Assembly: GCF_002007115.1 (NCBI RefSeq)
Contig: NZ_MVAD01000002.1
Coordinates: 682,001 to 746,000, forward strand
Source: Massilia sp. KIM
GTDB taxonomy: Bacteria > Pseudomonadota > Gammaproteobacteria > Burkholderiales > Burkholderiaceae_D
Direction of reading: 5' to 3'
Length of the DNA stretch: 64,000 nucleotides
Part shown: piece by piece, positions 33,100 through 41,637 of the stretch
How the letters are laid out: each line of letters begins with the position of its first letter
Numbering within the stretch: the stretch's first letter is position 1
Notes under the pieces: generated by a model
The model's input: only the letters and a program-made list of their open reading frames with translations
Databases searched by the model: none
What the model was told of the DNA's origin: nothing
Made by a program: the position numbers and the translations under genes

Positions 33100-35466
33100 T
33101 TACTCGTCTTTCGCTGCCTCTCGCTGCTCCTTGGTCTTCAGCTTGGTGTTGAAGTCCTTCATCAGGTTGTTCTGGTTCTGCTCGGTCTTGAACAGTTCCA
33201 GGCGCGAAGGCTGGGCCTTGCGCGGCCAGGCGTTGTTGCTGGTGTCGATGTCGGCGGTCTCCCAGTGCGGGTCCTGCACCAGGCCCACCACCGGCTCGTC
33301 GGTCACGAACAGCTTGGTGATTTTCTCGGGCGAGAAGCGCCACACTTCGGCCGGGATGCGCTCGATGTACTTCTTGCCGCTCTTGAGTTCGATCTCGAGG
33401 ATCAGCGGCATCACCAGGCCACCCTTGTTGCTGAAGTCGACCAGGGTCAGGTGCTTGCCCGACTTGAGCAGTTCCTTTTCCCAGTCCTCGAGGCCTTCCA
33501 TGGTCTCGGCGTACTTGTTGCGGTCCTTGTTGGTGACCGTGAAGTCGTCGTTCTCGTTGTAGAAGTCCTTCAGCTCCGGATGCTGGTCGACGCGACGGAC
33601 CATGCCCTTGTTGCGCTGGTCGGTGACCGACACGGGTTCGGCCTGCTTGCGCGCGCGCTGCCAGGCTTTCTCGATTTCCGGGTCCTTGGTGCCGACCGTG
33701 TATTCGCTGATGCCGTCCACGCTGATGTCCACCGCGTCGGTGGTGTAGAACCAGCCGCGCCAGAACCAGTCGAGGTCCGTGCCCGAGGCGTCTTCCATGG
33801 TGCGGAAGAAGTCGGCCGGGGTCGGGCGCTTGAACTTCCAGCGCTGCGAGTATTCGCGGAAGGCGAAGTCGAACAGCTCGCGGCCGAGGATGGTCTCGCG
33901 CAGGATGTTCAGGGCGGTCGCCGGCTTGGCGTAGGCGTTGTTGCCGAACTGGAGCAGGGACTCCGAGTTGGTCATGATCGGCACCTGGTTACGGCTCTTC
34001 ATGTAGTCCGTGATGGTGCGCGGCTCGCCGCGCATCTCCGGCCAGTTCTCTTCCCAGGCTTCCTGGGCCAGCGACTGCACGAAGGAGTTCAGGCCCTCGT
34101 CCATCCAGGTCCATTGGCGCTCGTCGGAGTTGACGATCATCGGGAAGTAGTTGTGGCCCACTTCGTGGATGATCACGCCGATCAGGCCGTACTTGGTGCG
34201 CTTGGAATAGGTGATCTCGCCGGTCTTCTTGTCCTTCACCGGGCGCGGACCGTTAAAGGTGATCATCGGGTATTCCATGCCGCCCACCGGGCCGTTCACC
34301 GAGATCGAGGTCGGGTAGGGGTAGTCGAAGGAATACTTGTTGTACTGCTCGATGGTGTGGACGATCGCCTGGGTCGAATACTTCTCCCACAGCGGGTTGC
34401 CTTCCTTCGGATAGTAGGACATCGCCATCACGTTCAGGTTGCCGCTCTTGACGCCCATCGCGTCCCAGATGAACTTGCGGCTGGTGGCGAAGGCGAAGTC
34501 GCGCACGTTCTTGGCCTTGAAGTGCCAGGTCTTGGTGCCGCTGGCGCGCTGCTTCTCGCGCGCCTCGGCTTCGGCCTGGCTGGCGATGATCACCGGCTTT
34601 TTGGCGTTGCGGGCCTGGGCCAGGCGCTCGCGCTGGGCGGCGGTCAAGACCTCGCCCGGGTTTTGCAGCTCGCCGGTCGAGGCCACGATGTGGTCGCTCG
34701 GCACGGTGATCTTGACGTCGTAGTCGCCGAACTCTAGCGTGAATTCGCCGGCGCCCAGGAACTGCTTGTGCTGCCAGCCATACACGTCGTAGTAGGCCGC
34801 CATGCGCGGGAACCACTGGGCGATCTCGAACAGGTCGTTCTTGTCGTCGAACTTCTCGTAGCCCGAGCGGCCGCCGAGCACCTTCTGCTCGTTGATGTTG
34901 TAGTTCCAGTCGACGCTGAACGAGACCCGCGCGCCGGGCTTGAGCGGCTGCGGCAGGTCGACCCGCATCATGGTCTTGTTGATGGTGTAGGGCAGGGCGC
35001 GGCCGCCGCTGTCCTTGACGGCGGTGATGTTGAAGCCGCCCGGGAACTCGGCGGCGGTGAGCAGCGAGCGCATGCCGTCGAACTTCAGGCCCTCTTCCGG
35101 GCTGCGCGGCTTGGCCCAGGCTTCGCGCGAAGCCACGGTGGCGCTCTGGCGCGCGTCCGAATCCGGCTTGTAGATGTTCTGGTCGAGCTGCAGCCAGAGG
35201 TACTTGAGGGTATCCGGGGAATTGTTGTAGTAGGTGATCGTGCCCGATCCGCTCAGCGCGCGGCGGTTCTCGTCGAGGGTGGCGCGGATCGTGTAGTCGG
35301 CGCGCTGCTGCCAGTAGGCATGGCCCGGCGCGCCGGAGGCGGTGCGGATCGCCCCCGGAGTCGGGAGCAGTTCATCGAGCTGGCGGAACTTGTCGTCGAA
35401 AGGCGCTGCTGCGAAAGCCGAAGCGGCGAGGCACAAGGCCGCCAGGCCAATGGGCAAACGAATCAT
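33100..35466 (-). CDS. M1-family metallopeptidase, secreted (copy 2)
   Basis: A 788-aa exported zinc peptidase (signal peptide MIRLPIGLAALCLAASAFAAA). Zinc motif HEVGH near 434-438 with DEGLNSF after it, and GGMEYPM ahead of it, as in copy 1. The two proteins are collinear from FDDKFRQLDELLPT to LFKTEQ and differ mainly in the first ~330 residues, which suggests ancient duplication with divergence of the N-terminal beta-domain that shapes substrate entry. It is the promoter-proximal gene of the block. AGGGGAAAT precedes the ATG. Confidence 0.93.
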   Translation of the reverse strand: MIRLPIGLAALCLAASAFAAAPFDDKFRQLDELLPTPGAIRTASGAPGHAYWQQRADYTIRATLDENRRALSGSGTITYYNNSPDTLKYLWLQLDQNIYKPDSDARQSATVASREAWAKPRSPEEGLKFDGMRSLLTAAEFPGGFNITAVKDSGGRALPYTINKTMMRVDLPQPLKPGARVSFSVDWNYNINEQKVLGGRSGYEKFDDKNDLFEIAQWFPRMAAYYDVYGWQHKQFLGAGEFTLEFGDYDVKITVPSDHIVASTGELQNPGEVLTAAQRERLAQARNAKKPVIIASQAEAEAREKQRASGTKTWHFKAKNVRDFAFATSRKFIWDAMGVKSGNLNVMAMSYYPKEGNPLWEKYSTQAIVHTIEQYNKYSFDYPYPTSISVNGPVGGMEYPMITFNGPRPVKDKKTGEITYSKRTKYGLIGVIIHEVGHNYFPMIVNSDERQWTWMDEGLNSFVQSLAQEAWEENWPEMRGEPRTITDYMKSRNQVPIMTNSESLLQFGNNAYAKPATALNILRETILGRELFDFAFREYSQRWKFKRPTPADFFRTMEDASGTDLDWFWRGWFYTTDAVDISVDGISEYTVGTKDPEIEKAWQRARKQAEPVSVTDQRNKGMVRRVDQHPELKDFYNENDDFTVTNKDRNKYAETMEGLEDWEKELLKSGKHLTLVDFSNKGGLVMPLILEIELKSGKKYIERIPAEVWRFSPEKITKLFVTDEPVVGLVQDPHWETADIDTSNNAWPRKAQPSRLELFKTEQNQNNLMKDFNTKLKTKEQREAAKDE

Positions 35467-35619
35467 ATTTCCCCTGGAATTGTTTTGGAATTAGGAAAAA
35501 CTATTCTAGCTTTACCTATACGTCAATTGTTCGGGGGAATTGTAAAAAAGCTGATACATGGACTGTTTGTCGGTTCCACAGCGCGTCATGTATTGACGCC
35601 ACCTCCCTCCTCGGAGGGA
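35467..35619 (-). promoter_or_regulatory. Promoter region of the M1/DUF6702/TonB block
   Basis: An AT-rich patch. On the minus strand it holds TTGACG (35522-35527) and TAGAAT (35503-35508), with spacing (13 bp) too short for both to be used as a pair, so only the -10 is proposed. Nearer the kinase stop there are two small hairpins, GCGTCA/TGACGC (35583-35599) and CCCTCC/GGAGGG, without T runs. Confidence 0.35.
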
Positions 35620-36879
35620 TCAGGTGGTCGGCATGCTGAAGGTGAAGCTGGTGCGCCCCGCTTCCGAGGTGACGCGGATCGCGCCGCCGTGGCCGGTGGC
35701 GATCTGGTCGACGATGTACAGTCCGAGGCCCAGGCCCTCGCTGCCCGGGCGCGAGGACGCCCGCCAATAGGGCTTGAACAGCTGGGCGATGGTGCCCGGG
35801 CTCAATTCCGGCCCCTCGTTGCTTACCTGGAGCACGAAGCTCGGCCCCTCGACCGCGGCGCGCACCTGGATCGGCTGCTGCGCGTCGCCGTGCAGCAGCG
35901 CGTTCTTGAGCAGGTTGGACAGCAGCTGGGCCAGGCGCCTGGCGTCGCAGCGCAGGGTGAGGGAGGCCGCGATCGCGCTCTCGATGCGGCGCCCCGGATG
36001 CACGCCGCGCAGCTCGTCCACCACCTGTTCCAGCACCGCGCCGATGTCGTGGTGCTCGCGCAGCTCGAGCGCGATGCCCGAGCCCATGCGTCCGCGCGTG
36101 AAATCGACCACGTCGTCGACCAGCCCGGCGATCCGGCGCGCGCTGGAGGCGATCCGTTCGACCACCTGGCGCGCGGCCGGGTCCTGCACCTTGTGCGCGA
36201 GCACGGCGCTGCCGCTCAGGATGGCCGACAGCGGGGTGCGCAGGTCGTGACCGAGCACCGCGATGAACTGCTCGCGCAGCTCGGCGGTCTCGCGTTCGGA
36301 GAACAGCGCGGTGCGCGCCTCGCGCAGGGAGCGCTCGGATTCGAGCTGGTGCGAAATCAGCTCGGCGAACAGGGTCAGGGCCGAGACGGTGGCTTCCTCG
36401 CTCAGGCGCGCCGGCTCCGGGTCGATGCCGCACAGGGTGCCGAAATAAAAGCCGTCGGGACGGAAGATCGGGATCGAGAAGTAGCTTTGGAAGCCGTACA
36501 TCCGCGGCGTATGGTGGTCGCGATAGCGCTCGCTGTGGCGCACGCTGTCGATGATCACCGGCAGGCGCGTCTCGTGCACCTCGCGGCAGATGGTGGTGTC
36601 GATGTCGAGGCCGTCGCCCGGGCGCAGGCCGAAGTCGAGCCGGTCGTGCACGGCGCAGGTGGTCCAGGAGGTCGCCGTGACGTGGGCGATGCAGACGAAG
36701 CGCAGGCCGGTCAGGGCGGCGACGGTCTCCAGGATGCGCGGGACCGCGCCGATGGCCTGGATCTCGCTGACATGGCTGTAGACCTCGTCCGGCATCTCGG
36801 CCGCCCCGTGAAAGCTTGCAAGATTTTCATAATAGCATGACTTTTGCAGAGGGAAAGCCGATTTTTTGGCGTCGGACAT
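35620..36879 (-). CDS. GAF-domain sensor histidine kinase
   Basis: A 419-aa cytoplasmic kinase. A GAF domain occupies residues ~35-190 (IQAIGAVPRILETVAALTG, TICREVHETRLPVIID, FGTLCGIDPEPARLS). It is followed by the dimerisation/phospho-acceptor segment AVLGHDLRTPLSAILSG with His near 211 and the ATPase domain with N-box LLSNLLKNALLHG and G-boxes GSEGLGLGLYIVDQIA. No membrane segment and no adjacent response regulator are present. An alternative start at 36795 (MPDEVYSH) is plausible because the stretch 36796-36878 is AT-rich and contains a TATTAT box on the minus strand. The longer start lies 5 bp after the stop of the upstream M29-like gene. Confidence 0.87.
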   Translation of the reverse strand: MSDAKKSAFPLQKSCYYENLASFHGAAEMPDEVYSHVSEIQAIGAVPRILETVAALTGLRFVCIAHVTATSWTTCAVHDRLDFGLRPGDGLDIDTTICREVHETRLPVIIDSVRHSERYRDHHTPRMYGFQSYFSIPIFRPDGFYFGTLCGIDPEPARLSEEATVSALTLFAELISHQLESERSLREARTALFSERETAELREQFIAVLGHDLRTPLSAILSGSAVLAHKVQDPAARQVVERIASSARRIAGLVDDVVDFTRGRMGSGIALELREHHDIGAVLEQVVDELRGVHPGRRIESAIAASLTLRCDARRLAQLLSNLLKNALLHGDAQQPIQVRAAVEGPSFVLQVSNEGPELSPGTIAQLFKPYWRASSRPGSEGLGLGLYIVDQIATGHGGAIRVTSEAGRTSFTFSMPTT

Positions 36880-36884
36880 GGGCT

Positions 36885-37940
36885 TCAGACCAGCCAGCGC
36901 CCATCGGCATAGACCCGTTCCTCGCCCAGGTAGACGGCGTCGGTCACGGCGAACACGTCGATGTGGTAGCGCGCATCCTTGCGCTTGAAGCCGGGCTTGG
37001 GATAGACCCCGTGCTTGGCGCCCAGCGACAGGTGGATGCCGCACATGCGCTCGTAGGTGCCGATGTCGTCCACCCGCAGCTCGCGCGTGAAGGCGCGGTT
37101 CAGGCCGAAGCCCAGCTCGCGCACCCAGACTTCGCCCTCGTCGGCGCGGATGATGTCCAGCACTTCCTGGAAGGCCGGGGTCGCGTTCTCGGCGCCCACC
37201 ACCCGGCCCTTGTCGATGACCAGGGTGACCGGCGTGTCCGGACGGTTGGAGCGGTAGCTGGTGTCGCCGAACACGTGCACCTGGACCCGGCCGTGCACCG
37301 CTTCCAGGTCGAGCGCCTCGGTGAACACCTCGCCGATCGGGAACTGGCCGCCGACGTTGTGCATCTCGCTGTAGTCGCCGACGTTCAGCTTGGCCGGCTC
37401 GAAGGGCGAGGCGAAGCGCAGCACCTCGCCGCCGCCTTCCACCCGCGCATGCGGGGCCGCGTCGATGCGCGCCTTGAGGGCGCGCCCGGTGCCGCGGAAG
37501 TAGGCCGGGTCGTAGGCCAGGGCGGCGATGTAGTGCTCGCCCTGCACGCCGGGCATGCGCGACAGGTGCACGTGCTCGATCACCTTCAGGCCCAGCTTGA
37601 ACAGCTCCACCCGCACCCGGAAGCCGTCGAGGCGGAAGTTGGTCGACTGCACCAGCACCACCAGGTCCTTCGCCGCCATCTGGCGGAAGGCGGCCAGCAC
37701 CGCGTCCGGCGTGACCGCGTCGAAGTCGACGAAGCGGGCCTGCGGCAGGTTGCGGCGGTAGGCTTCCAGCAGGGCGCGCGCGAGTGGCGTGCGGGTGTCG
37801 TAGACGACCAGGGCCGCCTGTTGCGGACCGTGTTCGAGCGCGATCCTGAGCACGTCGCCCAGGTGGGCGCTGGCGGCATCGACGGCGCGAGGCGGCAGGT
37901 CGGGGGTGTCGGTGGCGGGAGCGGGGACGGCGGCGTTCAT
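36885..37940 (-). CDS. M29-like (thermophilic-type) metallopeptidase family protein
   Basis: A 351-aa cytoplasmic protein related to M29 aminopeptidases. The candidate metal-ligand segments are in the M29 order: GGQFPIGEVFTEAL (Glu), VRELGFGLNRAF (Glu), MCGIHLSLG (His) and YHIDVF (His and Asp). The N-terminal half (LVVYDTRTPLARALLEAYRRN, LVVLVQSTNFRL) is the substrate-capping domain. Related enzymes include dihydroxypyridine dioxygenases, so a non-peptidase role cannot be excluded. It precedes the histidine kinase closely and may be co-transcribed with it. Confidence 0.7.
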   Translation of the reverse strand: MNAAVPAPATDTPDLPPRAVDAASAHLGDVLRIALEHGPQQAALVVYDTRTPLARALLEAYRRNLPQARFVDFDAVTPDAVLAAFRQMAAKDLVVLVQSTNFRLDGFRVRVELFKLGLKVIEHVHLSRMPGVQGEHYIAALAYDPAYFRGTGRALKARIDAAPHARVEGGGEVLRFASPFEPAKLNVGDYSEMHNVGGQFPIGEVFTEALDLEAVHGRVQVHVFGDTSYRSNRPDTPVTLVIDKGRVVGAENATPAFQEVLDIIRADEGEVWVRELGFGLNRAFTRELRVDDIGTYERMCGIHLSLGAKHGVYPKPGFKRKDARYHIDVFAVTDAVYLGEERVYADGRWLV

Positions 37941-38080
37941 GGTGTGGGAGGAAGAGGCGTTTCAGCCCGCCATTATACGGGTGCGCGCAAAAAGTTCCGC
38001 TGAACAGCCCGCTATTTGATCCCGGAAGTGTCAGGGCGCGCTACCCCGTGTACGGCGCGCCGCTCGACAGGTCGCGGCGC

Positions 38081-38086
38081 TATGAT
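38081..38086 (+). promoter_or_regulatory. Putative -10 box for the tubulin-like operon
   Basis: TATGAT lies 67 bp before the first ATG of the five-gene block. No convincing -35 is seen. Confidence 0.35.
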
Positions 38087-38153
38087 TTGAGCAACAACAA
38101 CGGCCTCGACAGGCCTTGTTTCGGCAAATCACGACGCATCGAACGGTGAGCAC

Positions 38154-39638
38154 ATGGCATACCGATGGGAAACTCCGGCCAGCATCTGGCAGGAGGACGA
38201 GAGGACGCGCGAGTTCGCGCTGCTGGCGACCGACGGCCTGGGCCCGGTCGACTGGCAGGCCCACGCCCGTGCGCGCCTGCCCGACCTCGCCCATCTGCTC
38301 GGCGCCTCGCTCCCCAGCGTCTGCGAATGCTCGCCCATCTACCCCGAGGGCTTCGCCCATTGTCCGGATTGCGGCAGCCCGCTGCAGCGCCTGAGCGGCG
38401 CGATTCCCGCGCGCCAGCCCGGCTGGTGGGGGCCGGGCGCGGATCAACTCTTGCCGCGCCATGTGCCGCACGGCTTGCCGGTCACCGCGCTGGCGCTCGG
38501 CGACTCGATCGAAGAGCGTCCCGCCGCCCCCTTCGCCGGCCGCGCCGATCGCCTGATGCCGGCGCCGCCCAATGCCTACGCCGTGTTCGCGGCGGCCCGC
38601 TACGGTTTTCCGGAGCAGCGCCTGCTGGCCTTGGCCCCGGGCCGCGGCGTGCTCCAGTATTGGGACCCGCTGGCCCAGTTGTGGCACGTGCTGGCCCCCG
38701 AGGACGGCGCCGCCAGCCTCGCGTTCACGGCCTCCGACTACGCATGGCTGCCGCGGGAAGAGGGCCGGCGCGGCGAAGTCGCCCTGCTGCCCACCGCCGG
38801 CGGCTTGCAGCGCCTGTGGATCAACCCGATCAGCGAGACCTACCGCCTGGAGACGGCGATGGACGCCCCGGTGCTGGCCGCCCCCGGCCTCATGCGCCGC
38901 CACATCGCCTGCCTGGTGGGCAGCCCCGGCCACGTCTTCCTGTGGAACGCCCGCCTCGACCTGAGCGAGCCACAGCAGCTCAGCTGCCCCGAGCTGCCGG
39001 CGGCCGGCTGGTCACGCCCCTTCGGCTACGACGGCCGGCTGTTCTGGCTGCACGAGGCCGGCCAACTGGTCTGGCGTCCGGGCGACGCGCCCGGTTTCCT
39101 GCCTTGGCCGCCCGGCTGGCAACCGCGCCTGGACTTCGGCGGGCCGACCCAGAGCCGCGACGGCCGCCTGTGGCACATCGGCCATGACGGCCAGGGCTAT
39201 TCCTTCCTCGAGCTGGGCAGCGCCCAGCCGGCCCATGCCGCCATCGACGGCGCGCGCCTGGGCTTCGCCAACTTCCTGTTCCGGCGCGGCCACCCGGTGG
39301 TGGACGAGCCATGGTCGGCCGAGCACGTGGAAGACCTGAGCCAAGACGACAGCCTGGTGGTGCCCCTGCTGCGCAGCTTCAACAACAACCGCAGCCAGCC
39401 GAGCGGCCTGGTGCTGCGCCTGCACAAGTACACCGGCCGCGCCGAGGAGGCGCTGGACGGGCGTGTGATCCCGCGCGTTACGGTCGAATGGATCGGCCGC
39501 CGCAACGTCATCCTCGACGAGATCGCACGGCTGGCGCGTCCGCTCGACTGCGTGCCCCTGGTCTACGACGGCCACCTGTGGCTGCACCACCCCGACTGGA
39601 ACCAGATGCGCGGCTGGCGCCTGGACGAGCTGGCGTGA
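38154..39638 (+). CDS. Hypothetical zinc-ribbon protein with a repeat-rich C-terminal domain (tubulin-like operon gene 1)
   Basis: 494 aa, no signal peptide and no membrane segment. A CxC...CxxC group (Cys57, 59, 70, 73 in CECSPIYPEGFAHCPDCGSPL) suggests a bound zinc. From ~130 on, the protein shows repeated short beta blocks with Trp/Phe-containing strands (GVLQYWDPLAQLWHVL, GHVFLWNARLDL, GRLFWLHEAGQLVWRPG, GRLWHIGHDGQGYSFLE) that look like blades of a beta-propeller. I do not recognise the family. The stop overlaps the next ATG (TGATG), so genes 1 and 2 are coupled. Its position at the head of the tubulin-like block suggests a cytosolic adaptor or scaffold. Confidence 0.65.
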   Translation: MAYRWETPASIWQEDERTREFALLATDGLGPVDWQAHARARLPDLAHLLGASLPSVCECSPIYPEGFAHCPDCGSPLQRLSGAIPARQPGWWGPGADQLLPRHVPHGLPVTALALGDSIEERPAAPFAGRADRLMPAPPNAYAVFAAARYGFPEQRLLALAPGRGVLQYWDPLAQLWHVLAPEDGAASLAFTASDYAWLPREEGRRGEVALLPTAGGLQRLWINPISETYRLETAMDAPVLAAPGLMRRHIACLVGSPGHVFLWNARLDLSEPQQLSCPELPAAGWSRPFGYDGRLFWLHEAGQLVWRPGDAPGFLPWPPGWQPRLDFGGPTQSRDGRLWHIGHDGQGYSFLELGSAQPAHAAIDGARLGFANFLFRRGHPVVDEPWSAEHVEDLSQDDSLVVPLLRSFNNNRSQPSGLVLRLHKYTGRAEEALDGRVIPRVTVEWIGRRNVILDEIARLARPLDCVPLVYDGHLWLHHPDWNQMRGWRLDELA

Positions 39639-41143
39639 TGGCGGGCCTGCCCATGTCCGCGGCGCGCTGCTTCGCCTTGCCGGCCGCGCTGGCGCTGGCC
39701 TTGCTGCCGGCGCCGGCGCGCGCCATCCCGCACGTGTTCCTGGTGCAGAACTCGGGCTGGATGGAGCCTTTCTATGCCGATCCGGCCTCGCGCTTCAAGC
39801 CGCTGGTAGGCGCCCTGGCCGCCAGCGTGGTGCAGCCGGGCGAGCCGGTGGTGCTGGCCGCCTTCAACCAGTCCCGGCCCGGCGCGCCGTCGCCGCGCGC
39901 GCTGGCCTCGTTCAAGGCGGGGCAGGACCTGCGCCAGCGGGTCGGCGCCGCCCTGGCCGGGCTGGAGACCGCGCGCAAGCCCGGCTCCAGCGCGCTGGCC
40001 GATACCGACCTGGGCGAAGCGGTGCAGGCCGGGATCCACCAGGCCCTGGGCGGCAAGCCCGGCATCGTCTGGCTGTTCACCAACAACCGCAACAGCCCGA
40101 ACAACGACCAGGCCACGGCCGCGCGCAACCGCGAGTTCTACCAGCTGATCCACGGCGGCCAGGCGGTGCGCAAGGCGCTCGCCTTCCCGCTGCGCATGCC
40201 GGTGCGCGGCCGCCACTACCAGGCCAACGGCCTGATGATCTACGCCTTCGCCGTGGGCGAGGAGGGCAGCCGCGCGCTCGACGCCCTGGTGGCGTCGAAC
40301 CGCATCGGCCAGGTGATCACCGAGCCGCCGGCCCGCCTCAAGCCGCTCGACCGCGACACGGTGCGGCTGGCCCCGCGCAAGGTGGAGAACGCGGACGGCG
40401 TGTCCTTCCGCACGGCGGCCGGCGGCGTGCTGCGCGCCGACGTCGCCCCCGAGGCGCGCCAGCCCTCGGCGCGCATCGAGTGGAACCTGGAAAACACGAT
40501 CTACCCCTACACCATCGCCTCGGCCACCCTGAGCGCACGCTCGACACTGGGCGGCGAAGAGCGCCCGATCAGGCTGGCGGGCGCGCGCATCGACGACCTC
40601 GCGCCCGGCAAGCCGGCGCCGCTGGGCTCGACGATGTCCCTGCCGGTGGCCCAGATCCCCGACCGGTGGTCGGCCGCCGCCCTCAAGTCGGCCGGCTCGG
40701 CCTACGTGCTGCCGGGGACCATCGCGCTGCACCTGGCCGACCAGAAGCTGGTGCTGTCCGAGGCTTTCCGCGCGCGCATGGCCGAACTGTTCCCGGGCGA
40801 CCCGCTGCCCGACATCTTCATTCCGCCGGCGCGCGTGCAGGCCTCGAGCGCCGTGCTGCCGGTCGAGGTGCGGGTCCATTACGGCATGGGACCGCTGCTG
40901 GCCCTGGGCGGCGGCGTGCTGGCCCTGCTGGCCGCAGCCGGCGCCGCGGCCTATGCCTACGCCCGGCCGCGCGTCGCCCACCTCACGGTGGAGGACGAAG
41001 CGCGCACCATGCGGGCCCGCCCCGGCACCACGCAACCGATCTACGACAAGGCCGGCCAGCAGGTGGCCCAGCTCAAGACCACCCTGTTCGGCCACCAGCT
41101 GCTCGACCTGCGCGAAGGCGCGCAGGTGAGGCTGGGCCGCTAA
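39638..41143 (+). CDS. vWA-like membrane-anchored protein (tubulin-like operon gene 2)
   Basis: 501 aa with an N-terminal signal peptide (cleavage near ARA at 27-29), a large extracytoplasmic domain, one C-terminal membrane helix (ALGGGVLALLAAAGAAAYAYA) and a ~65-residue cytoplasmic tail. The exported domain opens with IPHVFLVQNSGWMEPF, aligned with the start of a von Willebrand A domain. The first metal-ion motif DxSxS reads QNSGW (37-41), so the Asp is missing. LADTDLGEAVQAG and IVWLFTNN fit the second and third vWA strands. The tail (RMRARPGTTQPIYDKA-like) could contact the tubulin-like GTPase. Confidence 0.65.
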   Translation: MAGLPMSAARCFALPAALALALLPAPARAIPHVFLVQNSGWMEPFYADPASRFKPLVGALAASVVQPGEPVVLAAFNQSRPGAPSPRALASFKAGQDLRQRVGAALAGLETARKPGSSALADTDLGEAVQAGIHQALGGKPGIVWLFTNNRNSPNNDQATAARNREFYQLIHGGQAVRKALAFPLRMPVRGRHYQANGLMIYAFAVGEEGSRALDALVASNRIGQVITEPPARLKPLDRDTVRLAPRKVENADGVSFRTAAGGVLRADVAPEARQPSARIEWNLENTIYPYTIASATLSARSTLGGEERPIRLAGARIDDLAPGKPAPLGSTMSLPVAQIPDRWSAAALKSAGSAYVLPGTIALHLADQKLVLSEAFRARMAELFPGDPLPDIFIPPARVQASSAVLPVEVRVHYGMGPLLALGGGVLALLAAAGAAAYAYARPRVAHLTVEDEARTMRARPGTTQPIYDKAGQQVAQLKTTLFGHQLLDLREGAQVRLGR

Positions 41144-41160
41144 GAAGAAAGGACCAAGAA

Positions 41161-41616
41161 ATGCAAGGAACCCAGGCTCCCGCCGCTCCCTCGCCCGCCG
41201 ATCCCGGCTTCAAGCTGCCGGAGGAATCGGCCTCGCCCCAGGACTCGCTGCCGCAGACCAGCCCGGAGACCGCCGGCCGCCCGCTGGAAGTGGTGCCGCC
41301 GCCCGAGGGCGCGGCCGCGGCCACCGACACCTCGACCCGCGACCTGGCGATCGGCGGCGTGGTGTTCCTGATCCTGCTGGTCGTCTACTTCTTCGTCCGC
41401 AACGCCTACGTGCACCACCTGGTGGTGCGGCGCGTGTCGCCCTCGTCGGCGGGCAGCGCGGGCTGGCTGCTGTTCGTGGGCCTGGGCTTTTTGTCCGCCG
41501 CGGCGGTGCTGGCGATCATCAACGCCAGCAAATTTCTGACCTTCGCCGTCACTGGGCCGCTCGTCGCGGTCGGGCTGGTGGCCCTGGTCGCGGCGCTCTT
41601 CATCGGCCGCCGCTGA
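41161..41616 (+). CDS. Small multi-helix membrane protein (tubulin-like operon gene 3)
   Basis: 151 aa. A Pro/Glu-rich soluble N-terminus of ~60 residues precedes three hydrophobic helices: LAIGGVVFLILLVVYFFV, GWLLFVGLGFLSAAAVLAII and FLTFAVTGPLVAVGLVALVA. The family is unknown. GAAAGGA lies before the ATG. It is 17 bp after gene 2 and 21 bp before the tubulin-like gene, and probably forms the membrane partner of that protein. Confidence 0.65.
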   Translation: MQGTQAPAAPSPADPGFKLPEESASPQDSLPQTSPETAGRPLEVVPPPEGAAAATDTSTRDLAIGGVVFLILLVVYFFVRNAYVHHLVVRRVSPSSAGSAGWLLFVGLGFLSAAAVLAIINASKFLTFAVTGPLVAVGLVALVAALFIGRR

Positions 41617-41637
41617 CGCCTACCTGACGAGACCATC

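Noticed and set aside
30957..34737. Two long plus-strand frames across the M1 peptidase genes that resemble each other
   Set aside because: Their similarity simply mirrors the similarity of the two M1 genes on the other strand; neither shows a recognisable product.
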